A stretch of DNA of 64,000 nucleotides from the NCBI RefSeq assembly GCF_017676365.1, contig NZ_JADKMA010000002.1, positions 1 through 64,000 on the forward strand. Reading direction: 5' to 3'. The DNA is from Streptomyces oryzae (GTDB lineage: Bacteria > Actinomycetota > Actinomycetes > Streptomycetales > Streptomycetaceae). The notes beneath the pieces were generated by a model. The model saw nothing but the letters and a program-made list of their open reading frames with translations. It did not search any database and was not told the origin of the DNA. This document shows, one piece after another, positions 54,232-63,156 of the stretch; within the stretch, counting starts at the first letter, position 1; every line of letters begins with the position of its first letter. Both the position numbers and the translations under genes were made by a program.

Positions 54232-55296
54232 ATGGACAAGAGCGACAAGCGATCGATATCCGGCAATGCACCCGGAAAACAGGAAGGGAGCACGAGTGCC
54301 AAGAAGCTGGATCTGAGCGTGGCCCAGGTGCTGGGCAGTGCGGTCGCCGCGGTGGTCGCCGCGTTCGCGGCCGGTCAGCTCGGGGTGTACGGCACCTTCC
54401 TGGGAGCCGGCGTCGTGAGCCTGGTCGCCACCAGTGGCGGTCCGATCTTCCAGCACTTCTTCAGCAGAACGGGCGAGCAGCTCAAGGAAGTCACCGTCCC
54501 GCCCAAGGCACGGCAGGTCCCCGTACGGGACCCGGCCGCGGGCTGGAAGCCGGAGAGCGCTGACGGCACCCGGGTGCTGCCCAACGCGGCCGCCACCCAG
54601 GCGCTGCGTACCGACGACGCGACCCGGATGCTGCACGGCGACGACGCGACCCGGATGCTGCGCCGCGACGACGCGACCCGGGTGCTGGGAACCGTCAAGC
54701 GGCCCGCGGGCGCGGACGGCGCACAGGAGCATGCCGGGGAGCGTGCCGCGGACCGTCCCGAGGGGCTGCCGGGGAACGGGGAGTTCACGCCGGCCACCAC
54801 CCACGGCACCAAGTGGCGCGGATGGCGGCGCACGCTGCTGCCCGCTGTCGTGGTGTTCGTGATCGCGATCGGCGGCATCACCCTGTACGAGGCGATCTCG
54901 GGTCACAGCGTGTCCGGCGGAAAGGGCACCTCCCTCAGTGACGTCCTCCGGCCGGGCCACGGCTCGTCCACCGGGAACTCGCCCGAGGGATCCGACGCGA
55001 CCCCGACCCCGGAAAGCTCGCAGGACGGCGAGAGCCCGACCCCCACGCCGGAGAGCTCGCAGCAGTCCACCGATCCGAGTGACAGCGGCAGCAGCGAGAG
55101 CGGGAGCACCGATTCCGGTGACAGCGGCAAGTCGACACCGACCCCGGACCCCTCCCCCTCCCAGCCCGGCGGAACGCAGGACCCCGGCAGCACGGACACC
55201 GGCACCGGGGACACCAGCGGCTCGGACAGCCAGAACGGAACAGAAGCGCCCCAGAGCGACAGCGCGGGCAGTGGCTCGCAGCCCTCACAGGGGTGA
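54232..55296 (+). CDS. Membrane protein with DDATR repeats and Ser/Thr-rich external tail
   Basis: 354 residues from ATG 54232, with AAGGG at 54221-54225. I do not recognise a family. Membrane segments are VAQVLGSAVAAVVAAFAAG with YGTFLGAGVVSLVAT (about 31-67, a hairpin) and LLPAVVVFVIAIGGITLYEA (about 203-222). Between them lie three repeats of DDATRML/DDATRVL at residues about 128-152, encoded by 27-bp units from 54613. The last 120 residues are Ser/Thr/Pro/Asp/Gly with TPTPESS repeats and should be outside the cell, possibly glycosylated. Topology thus puts the repeats in the cytoplasm, where they may be protein docking or phosphorylation sites (inference). Confidence 0.8.
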   Translation: MDKSDKRSISGNAPGKQEGSTSAKKLDLSVAQVLGSAVAAVVAAFAAGQLGVYGTFLGAGVVSLVATSGGPIFQHFFSRTGEQLKEVTVPPKARQVPVRDPAAGWKPESADGTRVLPNAAATQALRTDDATRMLHGDDATRMLRRDDATRVLGTVKRPAGADGAQEHAGERAADRPEGLPGNGEFTPATTHGTKWRGWRRTLLPAVVVFVIAIGGITLYEAISGHSVSGGKGTSLSDVLRPGHGSSTGNSPEGSDATPTPESSQDGESPTPTPESSQQSTDPSDSGSSESGSTDSGDSGKSTPTPDPSPSQPGGTQDPGSTDTGTGDTSGSDSQNGTEAPQSDSAGSGSQPSQG

Positions 55297-55317
55297 CCCG
55301 CTTCCGGTTCGGCAGCA

Positions 55318-55357
55318 GGGCCGTGCGGTACGTCCCCGCGGATGTACCGCACGGCCC
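55318..55357. terminator. Bidirectional terminator
   Basis: A perfect 14-bp stem (55318-55331 with 55344-55357), 12-nt loop, between two genes ending towards each other. Confidence 0.88.
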
Positions 55358-55371
55358 TCTCGGTGTCCGGA

Positions 55372-56718
55372 TCAGTCGCCCAGCACGCGCCGCAGATAGT
55401 CGTTGCCGAAGACCCGGTCTGGGTCCAGACGGTCGCGCAGCGCCGTGAATTCGGCGAACCGCGGATAGACCTCCGCCAGATACTCGGCGTCCCTGCTGTG
55501 CAGCTTTCCCCAGTGCGGGCGCCCGGCGTGCGCCGTCATGATCCGCTCGACCGCGCTGAAGTACGCCTCATGGGGCGTGCCCCGGTACATGTGCACCGCC
55601 ACATACGCCGTCCCGCGACCGCTCGCGGTGGACAGCGGTATGTCGTCGGCGGGGGCCGTACGCACCTCCACGGGGAAGCTCACCCGGAAGTCGGACCGCT
55701 CCACCAGCGCCTTCAGTTCCCGCAGCGCCGGTACCAGCGCGTCCCGCGGTATCGCGTACTCCATCTCCACAAAGCGCACCCTGCGCGGGCTGGTGAAGAC
55801 CTTGTAGGGGATGTCCGTGTAGCTGCGGGCCGACAGGGCGCGGCTGGAGATGCGGGCGATGCCGGGAACGGTGGTGGGCACGGCCTTGCCGAGCGCGCAG
55901 GCGGCCTGGAAGACGCCGTTGGACAGCAGTTCGTCGTCGACCCAGCCGCGCACCCGGGGGAGCGGTGCGGCGGGCCCCGCGCTGCGGTTGTTGCGTTTGG
56001 TGTTGCAGCTGTCGGTGTGCGGAAACCAGTAGAACTCGAAGTGTTCGTTCTCGGCCACGAGTTGATCGAATTCTTCGGCGACCCGGTCGAACGGCATCGG
56101 CTCCTCGCGTGCCGTCAACAGGAACTCCGGCTCCACCGCGAAAGTGATCTCGGTGACTATGCCCAGCGCCCCGAGCCCCACCCTGGCCGCTGCGAAGACG
56201 GCCTGCTCCTCCTCGGTGCCGTCCGCCGAGCAGTGCAGCACGGAGCCGTCGGCGAGCACCAGCTCGAGCCCTTTGATCTGCCCGGCCACCGAGGCGGAGT
56301 CGCGGCCGGTGCCGTGGGTGCCGGTGCTGACCGCGCCGGAGACGGTCTGCTCCATGATGTCGCCCATGTTCGTCAGCGACAGGCCGCGTGCCGCCAGCGC
56401 GACGTTCAGCTCCTTCAGCGGCGTGCCCGCCGCCACGGTGACCGTGCTGGCGGCCCGGTCGACAGCGCGTATCCCGGTCAGCCGCTCGGGCCGGATGAGC
56501 ACGCCGTCCGTGACGGCGGCAGCCGTGAACGAGTGACCTGTGCCCGCTGCCTTCACCCGCAGCCCGTCGGCGGCGGCGCGGCGCACCACCTCGGCGAGGG
56601 CTTCCGTGGTGGAGGGTGAGACCGTGCGCTGCGGTGCGGCTGTCACATTGCCCGCCCAGTTGCGCCACGTCGCCGCCCGGCCGTCCGTCGTCGACCGCAT
56701 GCCTGACCGCACGCTCAT
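55372..56718 (-). CDS. FAD-linked oxidase, D-arabinono-1,4-lactone oxidase type
   Basis: 448 residues from ATG 56718 with a GAGAGGGG site upstream; ATG 56700 is also possible. The PCMH-type FAD domain is at the N-terminus ([40 protein letters not shown], then [20 protein letters not shown]). The C-terminal ALO-type domain ends with [20 protein letters not shown], where a conserved His-Trp-Gly-Lys motif binds substrate or flavin. Relatives oxidise sugar lactones or alditols with oxygen. The GxGHS context would allow a non-covalent or His-linked flavin; this cannot be decided here. It is divergent from the ferrochelatase gene. Confidence 0.88.
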   Translation of the reverse strand: MSVRSGMRSTTDGRAATWRNWAGNVTAAPQRTVSPSTTEALAEVVRRAAADGLRVKAAGTGHSFTAAAVTDGVLIRPERLTGIRAVDRAASTVTVAAGTPLKELNVALAARGLSLTNMGDIMEQTVSGAVSTGTHGTGRDSASVAGQIKGLELVLADGSVLHCSADGTEEEQAVFAAARVGLGALGIVTEITFAVEPEFLLTAREEPMPFDRVAEEFDQLVAENEHFEFYWFPHTDSCNTKRNNRSAGPAAPLPRVRGWVDDELLSNGVFQAACALGKAVPTTVPGIARISSRALSARSYTDIPYKVFTSPRRVRFVEMEYAIPRDALVPALRELKALVERSDFRVSFPVEVRTAPADDIPLSTASGRGTAYVAVHMYRGTPHEAYFSAVERIMTAHAGRPHWGKLHSRDAEYLAEVYPRFAEFTALRDRLDPDRVFGNDYLRRVLGD

Positions 56719-56923
56719 CCGTGACCGTCCCCTCTCGCCGCGGCGCCGGCCGAGAGCTCGGCCGGCGGTGGCCGGGGAACCCGCCACGACCGCCGGCGCC
56801 CCCGCCCCAGCGGGCCCCCACCAGTTGGAGAGGGATCATACTCACGGCCGTCGCACAGCGACCCGGCCGTGTTCAGGCCGAGGGCGGCGGTTTTCCGCAC
56901 CTGCCGGATGGCAGGATCGAGAC

Positions 56924-58084
56924 ATGTCCGATGTGCTGCCCACCGAACCTCCCGGCGCCGGGTCCGACTCCTCTCCGGCCCCCTACGACGCGCTCCTGCT
57001 GCTCTCCTTCGGCGGCCCCGAAGGGCTGGACGACGTCGTCCCGTTCCTCCAGAACGTCACCCGGGGGCGCGGTATCCCCACCGAGCGCCTCGAAGAGGTG
57101 GGTCAGCACTACTACCTCTTCGACGGGGTCAGCCCGATCAACGACCAGAACCGCGCACTGCTGGCAGCGCTCCGCGAGGACTTCGCCGCCAACGGCCTCG
57201 ACCTGCCCGTCTACTGGGGCAACCGCAACTGGTCGCCGTATCTGACCGACACCCTGCGCGAGGTGGTCCGCGACGGACACCAGCGGGTGCTCACGCTGGC
57301 GACCAGCGCGTACGCGTCCTACTCGGGCTGCCGCCAGTACCGCGAGAACCTCGCCGAATCGCTCGCGGCGCTGCGCGACGAGGGACTGTCCGTACCGCGG
57401 GTGGACAAACTCCGGCACTACTTCAACCACCCGGGCTTCATCGAGCCCGTGGTCGACGGAGTGCTCGCCTGTCTCGACGACCTCCCCGCCGATGTGCGCA
57501 ACAGTGCCCACCTCGCCTTCACCACCCACTCCATCCCCACCGCCGCCGCCGACACCTCAGGCCCCGTCGAGGAGCACGGCGACGGCGGCGCTTATGTGGG
57601 GCAGCACCGCGACGTCGCCGCCCTGATCACCGAGGCCGTCCGCGAGCGCACAGGCACGCAGCACCCCTGGAGCCTCGTCTACCAGTCGCGCAGCGGCCCC
57701 CCTTCGGTGCCGTGGCTGGAGCCGGACATCTGCGACCACCTGGAGGAGCTGCACGGGAAGGGGGTGCCCGGTGTGGTGATGGTGCCGATCGGTTTCGTCT
57801 CGGACCACATGGAGGTCCGCTACGACCTGGACACCGAAGCCATGGCCAAGGCGTCCGAACTGGGCCTGCCCGCGCGCCGCTCGCCCACCGTCGGCGCCGA
57901 CCCGCGGTTCGCCGCAGCCGTCCGGGAGCTGGTGCTGGAGCGGGCCGCCGCTGAGCGGGGCGAGACGCCCACCCGGTGCGCGCTGGGTGCGCTGGGCCCC
58001 AGCCACGACGTGTGCCCGGTGGGCTGCTGTCCTGCGCGGTCGCCGAAACCGGCGGCGGCCGGCGCCGACGCACCCGCCCTGTGA
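56924..58084 (+). CDS. hemH: Ferrochelatase (coproporphyrin III type) with iron-sulfur cysteines
   Basis: 386 residues from ATG 56924. It inserts ferrous iron into the porphyrin in heme synthesis. Actinobacterial enzymes act on coproporphyrin III, hence the alternative name cpfC. The catalytic histidine is H202 (FTTHSIP), with the acidic partner near E297 (SDHMEVRYD). [20 protein letters not shown] opens the protein as in the family. Cluster ligands expected for actinobacterial enzymes are C136 (SGCRQYREN) and the C-terminal C352, C364, C368 and C369 (HDVCPVGCC), suggesting a [2Fe-2S] cluster. It lies 59 bp before an inositol monophosphatase gene on the same strand, as in S. coelicolor. Confidence 0.95.
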   Translation: MSDVLPTEPPGAGSDSSPAPYDALLLLSFGGPEGLDDVVPFLQNVTRGRGIPTERLEEVGQHYYLFDGVSPINDQNRALLAALREDFAANGLDLPVYWGNRNWSPYLTDTLREVVRDGHQRVLTLATSAYASYSGCRQYRENLAESLAALRDEGLSVPRVDKLRHYFNHPGFIEPVVDGVLACLDDLPADVRNSAHLAFTTHSIPTAAADTSGPVEEHGDGGAYVGQHRDVAALITEAVRERTGTQHPWSLVYQSRSGPPSVPWLEPDICDHLEELHGKGVPGVVMVPIGFVSDHMEVRYDLDTEAMAKASELGLPARRSPTVGADPRFAAAVRELVLERAAAERGETPTRCALGALGPSHDVCPVGCCPARSPKPAAAGADAPAL

Positions 58085-58143
58085 ACGGTGGCCGGTTCGC
58101 CACCCGCACCCGCCACATACCGATGACTGGAGCAGCGACAACA

Positions 58144-58977
58144 GTGACTGACACCTCGCCGTCCGCACCCGAGCGTGCCGACGACGCGCTCAAGGCCGAA
58201 CTGCTCGCCCTCGCCCAGGAGGCAGCAGCCCGCGCGGGCGCCCTCCTGCGGGACGGCCGACCCGCCGATCTGGGCGTGGCCGCGACCAAGACCAGCCCCA
58301 TCGACGTGGTCACCGAGATGGACCTGGCCTCCGAGAAGCTGATCACCGGCTATCTGACCGAGCACCGCCCGCACGACGGCTTCCTCGGCGAGGAGGGTGC
58401 CACCAGCGACGGCACCTCCGGCGTCCGCTGGGTGATCGACCCGGTGGACGGCACCGTCAACTATCTGTACGGCCGCCCCGACTGGTCCGTCTCCATCGCC
58501 GCCGAGTACCACGGCGAGCGCGTCGTGGGCGTCGTGGCGGCCCCCGTGCTCGGGGAGACCTGGCACGCGGTGAGCGGCCAGGGCGCCTTTCTGAACGGGC
58601 ACCGGCTGCGCTGCCGCCCGTCGCCTCCGCTGGAACAGGCGCTGATCGGCACCGGCTTCGGCTACATCACCGAGCGGCGGGTCGCCCAGGCCGCCGTTCT
58701 CCAGGAACTCCTGCCACGGGTGCGCGACATCCGCCGCGCCGGGTCGGCCGCCGTCGACCTGTGCGATGTCGCCACCGGACGGCTGGACGGCTACTACGAG
58801 CGCGGCCTCAACCCCTGGGACCTCGCAGCGGGGGAGCTCATCGCCCGCGAGGCCGGTGCCGTCACGGGCGGCCGCCCCGGACAGCCCGCCGACGGCGACC
58901 TCACCATCGCCGCCTCCCCTGGCGTCTTCGAGGCCCTCCAGCCCCTGCTGGAGCGCCTGGGCGCCTGGCACGACTAG
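58144..58977 (+). CDS. Inositol monophosphatase family protein
   Basis: 277 residues from GTG 58144, with GGAG at 58129-58132; ATG 58123 would add seven residues. Metal-binding motifs of the FIG superfamily are complete: GEEG near residue 84, WVIDPVDGTVNYLYG near residue 98 (Asp-Pro-Val-Asp-Gly-Thr) and NPWDLAAGELIAREAGAV near residue 222. Members remove phosphate from myo-inositol 1-phosphate, fructose bisphosphate, PAP or histidinol phosphate. Which substrate applies cannot be said. In actinobacteria such genes may serve phosphatidylinositol or mycothiol precursors. It is probably co-transcribed with hemH and ends at a strong terminator. Confidence 0.93.
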   Translation: MTDTSPSAPERADDALKAELLALAQEAAARAGALLRDGRPADLGVAATKTSPIDVVTEMDLASEKLITGYLTEHRPHDGFLGEEGATSDGTSGVRWVIDPVDGTVNYLYGRPDWSVSIAAEYHGERVVGVVAAPVLGETWHAVSGQGAFLNGHRLRCRPSPPLEQALIGTGFGYITERRVAQAAVLQELLPRVRDIRRAGSAAVDLCDVATGRLDGYYERGLNPWDLAAGELIAREAGAVTGGRPGQPADGDLTIAASPGVFEALQPLLERLGAWHD

Positions 58978-58989
58978 GGAGCACAAAAA

Positions 58990-59018
58990 GGTGCGGCCCC
59001 CATCCGGGGGGCCGCACC
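58990..59018. terminator. Terminator after the inositol monophosphatase gene
   Basis: A perfect 12-bp stem (58990-59001 with 59007-59018) with a 5-nt loop. An A-tract precedes it, so it can also serve the opposing small gene as a U-tract terminator. Confidence 0.88.
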
Positions 59019-59039
59019 GTGGTGGAGTGGAACTCGCCG

Positions 59040-59201
59040 TCAGGCGACCTGTACGCCGTGTTCGGCGGCGAGGCGGTGGAGGTCTTCCAGTTCCGACTGC
59101 TCGACGTCCACGAGGAAGTCGTCGCCCGATTCACGTGCGCGGTGCAGGTCGGACTCGGTGGTCCGTATACGCTGCAGGATGCCTGCGGTGAATGCGTCCA
59201 T
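59040..59201 (-). CDS. Conserved 53-residue protein next to cutRS
   Basis: 53 residues from ATG 59201 (MDAFTAGILQRIRTTESDL), preceded by GAGGGG. It is a single amphipathic-helix-rich protein: LLQRIRTTESDLHRARESGD, then FLVDVEQSELEDLHRLAAEH, two helices likely to form a hairpin or coiled coil. I recall near-identical short proteins at this locus in other streptomycetes, which argues that it is real. Function unknown. It has no cysteines and no membrane segment. It is convergent with the inositol monophosphatase gene and divergent from cutR, with a 339-bp gap. Confidence 0.78.
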   Translation of the reverse strand: MDAFTAGILQRIRTTESDLHRARESGDDFLVDVEQSELEDLHRLAAEHGVQVA

Positions 59202-59540
59202 GGTGTGCCCCCTCGTCGCGGGTCGGTGGCACCGGGGAGTGCCGAGGGTTTGTGGTGCTTCCGCGATCACGGCGTGGTCCCCGCATCTTGCGTCAGCGGT
59301 GCGTCGTGGCACGCTGCGCACAGGGCGTGATCGTGGGTGGTGCTCAGGTCCTCCCCAACGGGAACCTCAGAGAAACCTCAAGCGCTGCGAAAAAGTGCCA
59401 GGGTCCCGTGCCGGAGTCCGCTCCCAGCCTCTCACCTCGGCTCTTACCGCCGATTTACCGGGGCCCGGTGCACGATGGGAAGCAGGGTCCCCGTCCATGT
59501 CCAGGGGATCCCGCATCCGTACCCAGGAAGGAACAGCGCC
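59202..59540. other. 339-bp divergent gap upstream of cutR
   Basis: No gene supported. It must contain the cutRS promoter. I see no certain promoter or operator; the closest AT-richer patch is 59365-59400 (AAACCTCAAGCGCTGCGAAAA). Confidence 0.5.
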
Positions 59541-60194
59541 GTGCGCGTACTCGTCGTCGAGGACGAGCAGCTGCTCGCCGATGCCGTGGCGATGGGTCTC
59601 CGCAGGGAGGCCATGGCCGTCGATGTGGTCTACGACGGCGAGGCGGCGCAGGAGCGTATCGACGTCAACGACTACGACGTGGTCGTACTCGACCGCGACC
59701 TGCCCCTCGTCCACGGCGACGACGTCTGCCGCCGGATCGTCGAGCTCGGCCTGGCCACGCGGGTGCTGATGCTCACGGCCTCCGGTGACGTCAGCGACCG
59801 GGTGGAGGGCCTGGAGCTGGGTGCGGACGACTATCTGCCCAAGCCCTTCGCCTTCTCCGAGCTGACGGCCCGCGTGCGCGCGCTGGGGCGGCGTACGACG
59901 ACGCCGCTGCCGCCGGTGCTGGAACGTGCCGGGATCCGGCTGGACCCGGGCCGCCGCGAGGTCTTCCGGGACGGTGAGGAGATCCAGCTGGCGCCCAAGG
60001 AGTTCGCCGTGCTGGAGGTGCTGATGCGCGGAGAGGGCACCGTCGTCTCCGCCGAGCAGCTGCTGGAGAAGGCGTGGGACGAGAACACCGACCCGTTCAC
60101 CAACGTGGTGCGGGTGACGGTGATGACGCTGCGCCGCAAGCTGGGTGAGCCGCCGGTCATCGTCACCGTGCCGGGCGCCGGGTACCGGATCTGA
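59541..60194 (+). CDS. cutR: CutR, OmpR-family response regulator
   Basis: 217 residues from GTG 59541, with AAGGA at 59528-59532; the length equals known CutR. The receiver domain has the acidic pocket EDE near residues 7-9, the phospho-acceptor Asp in VVVLDRDLP (about residue 52), LTASG and KPFAFSEL. The OmpR-type winged helix follows (LDPGRREVFRDGEEIQLAPKEF, VRVTVMTLRRKLGEPPVIVTV). With CutS it was first noted for effects on actinorhodin and later linked to extracytoplasmic protein quality control. The 5 bp between cutR and cutS show one operon. Confidence 0.95.
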   Translation: MRVLVVEDEQLLADAVAMGLRREAMAVDVVYDGEAAQERIDVNDYDVVVLDRDLPLVHGDDVCRRIVELGLATRVLMLTASGDVSDRVEGLELGADDYLPKPFAFSELTARVRALGRRTTTPLPPVLERAGIRLDPGRREVFRDGEEIQLAPKEFAVLEVLMRGEGTVVSAEQLLEKAWDENTDPFTNVVRVTVMTLRRKLGEPPVIVTVPGAGYRI

Positions 60195-60199
60195 CGTCG

Positions 60200-61516
60200 A
60201 TGGCCTCCTCCACCTCCTCCACCGGGGCAGGACCGGGCGCGAGCGGCGGCCCGGGGAACGGCCAGGGCAGCGGCGGCGCCGGCGGCGGCCAGGTGCCTCC
60301 GGCTCCGCCCAAGCCGAACTGGGACCCGCGCGAGACGCCCCGCTCCTCGCCCTGGCTGCGGCCCACCATCCGGATAAGGCTCACGCTGCTGTACGGCGGC
60401 ATGTTCCTGATCGCCGGCATGCTGCTGCTGACGATCATCTATCTGCTGGCCGCGCAGGCGCTGGACGACGCCAGCCAGCTGCCGTTCCGCATCCTCAACG
60501 GGAACGCGCAGCCGACCTCCGACCGCTGTCCGGGGCTGACCGGAACGCTCCCCAGCGATGTGTTCATGCAGCGGCTGTCGGCGTGTGCCGAGGAGCAGCG
60601 CAGGATGGCGCTGGACGGGCTGTTGCGCCGCTCCCTGCTGGCGCTGCTCGGGCTGGCGGTGGCCGCTTTCGCCTTCGGCTATGTGATGGCGGGCCGTGTG
60701 CTCTCGCCGCTGGGCCGCATCACCCGAACGGCGCGTCAGGTCGCCGGTTCCGATCTGCACAAGAGGATCGAGCTGGAGGGCCCGGACGACGAGCTGAAGG
60801 AGCTGTCGGACACCTTCGACGAGATGCTGGACCGCCTGGAGCGGGCCTTCACCGCGCAGCAGCGCTTCGTGGGCAACGCCTCGCACGAGCTGCGCACCCC
60901 CCTGGCGATCAACCGCACGCTGCTGGAGGTGCAGCTCGCCGACCCGGACGCGTCGCCGGAGCTGCAACAGCTGGCCAAGACGCTGCTGGCCACCAACGAG
61001 CGCAGCGAGCAGCTGGTGGAGGGGCTGCTGCTGCTCGCGCGGAGCGAGAACGAGCTGGTGGACCGCAAGCCCGTGGACCTGGCCGAGGTGGCCTCGCAGG
61101 CCGTCGAGCAGGCGCGTGGCGAGGCCGACACCAAGGGCATCGAATTGCGCGGCGTGCGTCAGCCCACATATGTGCAGGGCAACGGGGTACTCCTGGAGCG
61201 CGTCGCACTGAACCTGGTGCAGAATGCCGTGCGCTACAACCTGCGTGAGGGCGGCTGGGTCTCGGTGAGTACTCAGGCGCAGCCGGGGCAGGCGGTGCTG
61301 GTCGTCGAGAACACCGGTCCCGTCGTCCCCGCCTACGAGGTGGACAACCTCTTCGAGCCGTTCCGGCGTCTTCGCACGGAGCGGACGGGCAGCGACAAGG
61401 GCGTCGGGCTCGGGTTGTCGATCGTGCGCTCGGTGGCGCGGGCGCACGGCGGTGCGGTCTCGGCCGTGCCGCGCGAGGACGGTGGCCTGGTGATGCGGGT
61501 GACGCTGCCGCTGTGA
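60200..61516 (+). CDS. cutS: CutS, sensor histidine kinase
   Basis: 438 residues from ATG 60200. The first 50 residues are Gly/Ser/Pro-rich and cytoplasmic. Membrane helices are near residues 55-84 (LLYGGMFLIAGMLLLTIIYL) and 143-166 (LLALLGLAVAAFAFGYVMAG). The roughly 55-residue external loop between them holds exactly two cysteines (DRCPG and SACAEE), which could form a redox-active disulfide. HAMP, HisKA (FVGNASHELRTPLAINR, acceptor His) and HATPase motifs (NLVQNAVRYN, ENTGP, GSDKGVGLGLSIV) follow. The Cys pair fits reports that CutRS responds to secretion or disulfide stress. Confidence 0.95.
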   Translation: MASSTSSTGAGPGASGGPGNGQGSGGAGGGQVPPAPPKPNWDPRETPRSSPWLRPTIRIRLTLLYGGMFLIAGMLLLTIIYLLAAQALDDASQLPFRILNGNAQPTSDRCPGLTGTLPSDVFMQRLSACAEEQRRMALDGLLRRSLLALLGLAVAAFAFGYVMAGRVLSPLGRITRTARQVAGSDLHKRIELEGPDDELKELSDTFDEMLDRLERAFTAQQRFVGNASHELRTPLAINRTLLEVQLADPDASPELQQLAKTLLATNERSEQLVEGLLLLARSENELVDRKPVDLAEVASQAVEQARGEADTKGIELRGVRQPTYVQGNGVLLERVALNLVQNAVRYNLREGGWVSVSTQAQPGQAVLVVENTGPVVPAYEVDNLFEPFRRLRTERTGSDKGVGLGLSIVRSVARAHGGAVSAVPREDGGLVMRVTLPL

Positions 61517-61950
61517 GAGACGTGGAGGTGACGAAAAGTGGCCAGAAATAGCCCAACGTAGGGTGAGCAGCCCGGAAGCCTGTTCGCTATATGCGGAATT
61601 ATCGGCCTTCCCGCACCTTACGGCCGAGCTGTGATCGATCACACACACGATTTCTCGGGTGGGTGCGCAGCGTGGCCGACGAGCGGGAAGAAATCCCGGA
61701 AAGTCCGGGTTTTCGCAGGTGGAGATCGTGGGCAGTACCCGGGATGGCGTGTGCGGAGCACCACCGGGGACCGTTTATGGTCCTCCTCGACAACCGACAT
61801 GATCACCTCTTCAGGGGTGCGGTTGGGTGTCGATTGAGTAACAGACCTTGATGTGAGGCAAAATCTCCGCCTCGGGCCGGGCACAAGTCCGGCCTCTCAC
61901 GCGTTACGTGCGCTGGAGACACCACAGACACCCAGAGGGGGAGAGCGACA
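61517..61950. other. 434-bp gap between cutS and the DUF4193 gene
   Basis: No gene supported. It contains a perfect 14-bp palindrome (61630-61643), and a small hairpin (GGCCGG with CCGGCC around 61876-61894) in the probable leader of the next gene. Confidence 0.55.
61630..61643. promoter_or_regulatory. Perfect palindrome TGTGATCGATCACA
   Basis: 14 bp, self-complementary throughout, in a non-coding region after cutS. The GTG-N6-CAC core is of the kind bound by CRP/FNR-family or other dimeric regulators. No footprint can be inferred. Confidence 0.4.
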
Positions 61951-62250
61951 ATGGCTACGGATTACGACACTCCACGCAAGACCGACGACGACGTCAACGA
62001 AGACAGCATCGAGGAGCTGAAGGCCCGGCGGAACGACAAGTCCGCGTCCAATGTCGACGTGGACGAGTTCGAGCAGGCCGAGGGCCTCGAGCTGCCCGGC
62101 GCCGATCTCTCCAACGAAGAACTGTCCGTGCGGGTCCTGCCCCGCCAGGCGGACGAGTTCACGTGCATGAGCTGCTTCCTGGTGCACCACCGCTCCCAGC
62201 TCGCCGCGGAGAAGAACGGCCAGCCGATCTGCCGCGACTGCGCGGCCTGA
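61951..62250 (+). CDS. DUF4193 zinc-ribbon protein
   Basis: 99 residues from ATG 61951. An acidic N-terminal half (RKTDDDVNEDSIEELKARR, DVDEFEQAEGLELPG) is followed by a C-terminal zinc ribbon with two Cys pairs (TCMSCFLVHH ... ICRDCAA). The family is small and very widely conserved in actinobacteria. Its structure suggests an RNA polymerase or nucleic-acid-associated adaptor, but no function is established. High conservation and a long leader argue for steady expression. It precedes the hypothetical gene by 17 bp, so the two may share a transcript. Confidence 0.93.
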   Translation: MATDYDTPRKTDDDVNEDSIEELKARRNDKSASNVDVDEFEQAEGLELPGADLSNEELSVRVLPRQADEFTCMSCFLVHHRSQLAAEKNGQPICRDCAA

Positions 62251-62267
62251 GAACGGACCGACTGCTC

Positions 62268-63155
62268 GTGGCGGTCGAAGGCGCGCGTGACGACGAGCGA
62301 GGCCCTCATGACCGGTCGGCCTCGCTCGAGTCGTACGAGCCCGGGTCGTACGAGCCCGTGGCGTACGAGCACGGCCTCGTACCGCGCGGAAGCGGCCGTG
62401 AGCCGCACCGGCGCGGCCCAAAGCCGTGCGAGGGCGGGAGGGGGCCGTCCGCACTGCCCGGGGGCGATCCGCAGGGGGCCGCGAGCGATCGGCGCGGCAC
62501 CGGCTTGTGGCGCACACGGGGGCGCCGCACTCAGGCGTTTCTGCGCACTGTCGCCGAGCGCGTCATCGAGACCGCACCCTGCGTGCCGGTACGGGATCTG
62601 GAAACGCTCCGCTCGCAGTTCCCTGGGCTGAGCACCGAGGAGCTGGCGGACAAACTGGTCGCAGGAGCCACCAAGGGCGCTGCGACCGTGGGTGCCGGTG
62701 TCGGTGCGGGGGCGATGCTGCCGGTGCCGCCCGCGATGCCCGCCGAACTGGCGGCGGAGATCGTCGGCCTAGCCGCTGTCGAGCTCAAACTGATCGCCGA
62801 GCTGCACGAGGTCTACGGCCGCCGCGCGCCCGGCAACGCCCGCGAGCGGGCCACCGCCTATCTGGGGTCCTGGGCCTGGGAGCGCGGTATCGAGGCCATC
62901 AGGCCCGGCAGCCTGAGCGCGGCCGTGGGCGGGGAGCTCCGCCGTCGGCTGCAGCACCGGATCATGAAGCGCATGCTGCGCAATCTGCCGAACCTTACGC
63001 CGTTTCTGATCGGCGCCGCCGTCGGCGCCTTCACCAACCACCAGGACACCGCGAAGCTCGCCGCCCGCGTCCGCGCCGACCTGCGCGGCACCACCGAGCT
63101 GCGCGCGGAGCTGCGCGGCACTGCGGACGAGGCGGGGCAACTGCCCGGCGCCTGA
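62268..63155 (+). CDS. Hypothetical protein with Gly/Ala-rich hydrophobic core
   Basis: 295 residues from GTG 62268. The start is uncertain, because the first 85 residues are low-complexity and include the tandem SYEPG/SYEPV/AYEHG. The folded part begins near residue 85: FLRTVAERVIETAPCVPVRDLETLRSQ, then a Gly/Ala-rich hydrophobic stretch (GAATVGAGVGAGAMLPVP), EIVGLAAVELKLIAELHEVYG, and near the end LTPFLIGAAVGAFTNHQDT. This pattern recalls EcsC-like membrane-associated proteins, but I am not confident. Unrecognised otherwise. Its stop is one base from that of the converging DUF3093 gene, with no terminator in between. Confidence 0.75.
   Translation: MAVEGARDDERGPHDRSASLESYEPGSYEPVAYEHGLVPRGSGREPHRRGPKPCEGGRGPSALPGGDPQGAASDRRGTGLWRTRGRRTQAFLRTVAERVIETAPCVPVRDLETLRSQFPGLSTEELADKLVAGATKGAATVGAGVGAGAMLPVPPAMPAELAAEIVGLAAVELKLIAELHEVYGRRAPGNARERATAYLGSWAWERGIEAIRPGSLSAAVGGELRRRLQHRIMKRMLRNLPNLTPFLIGAAVGAFTNHQDTAKLAARVRADLRGTTELRAELRGTADEAGQLPGA
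62330..62374 (+). repeat. Three 15-bp coding repeats
   Basis: Units start at 62330, 62345 and 62360 and each contain CGTACGAGC. They encode SYEPG, SYEPV and AYEHG. The period is a whole number of codons. Confidence 0.85.
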
Positions 63156-63156
63156 G

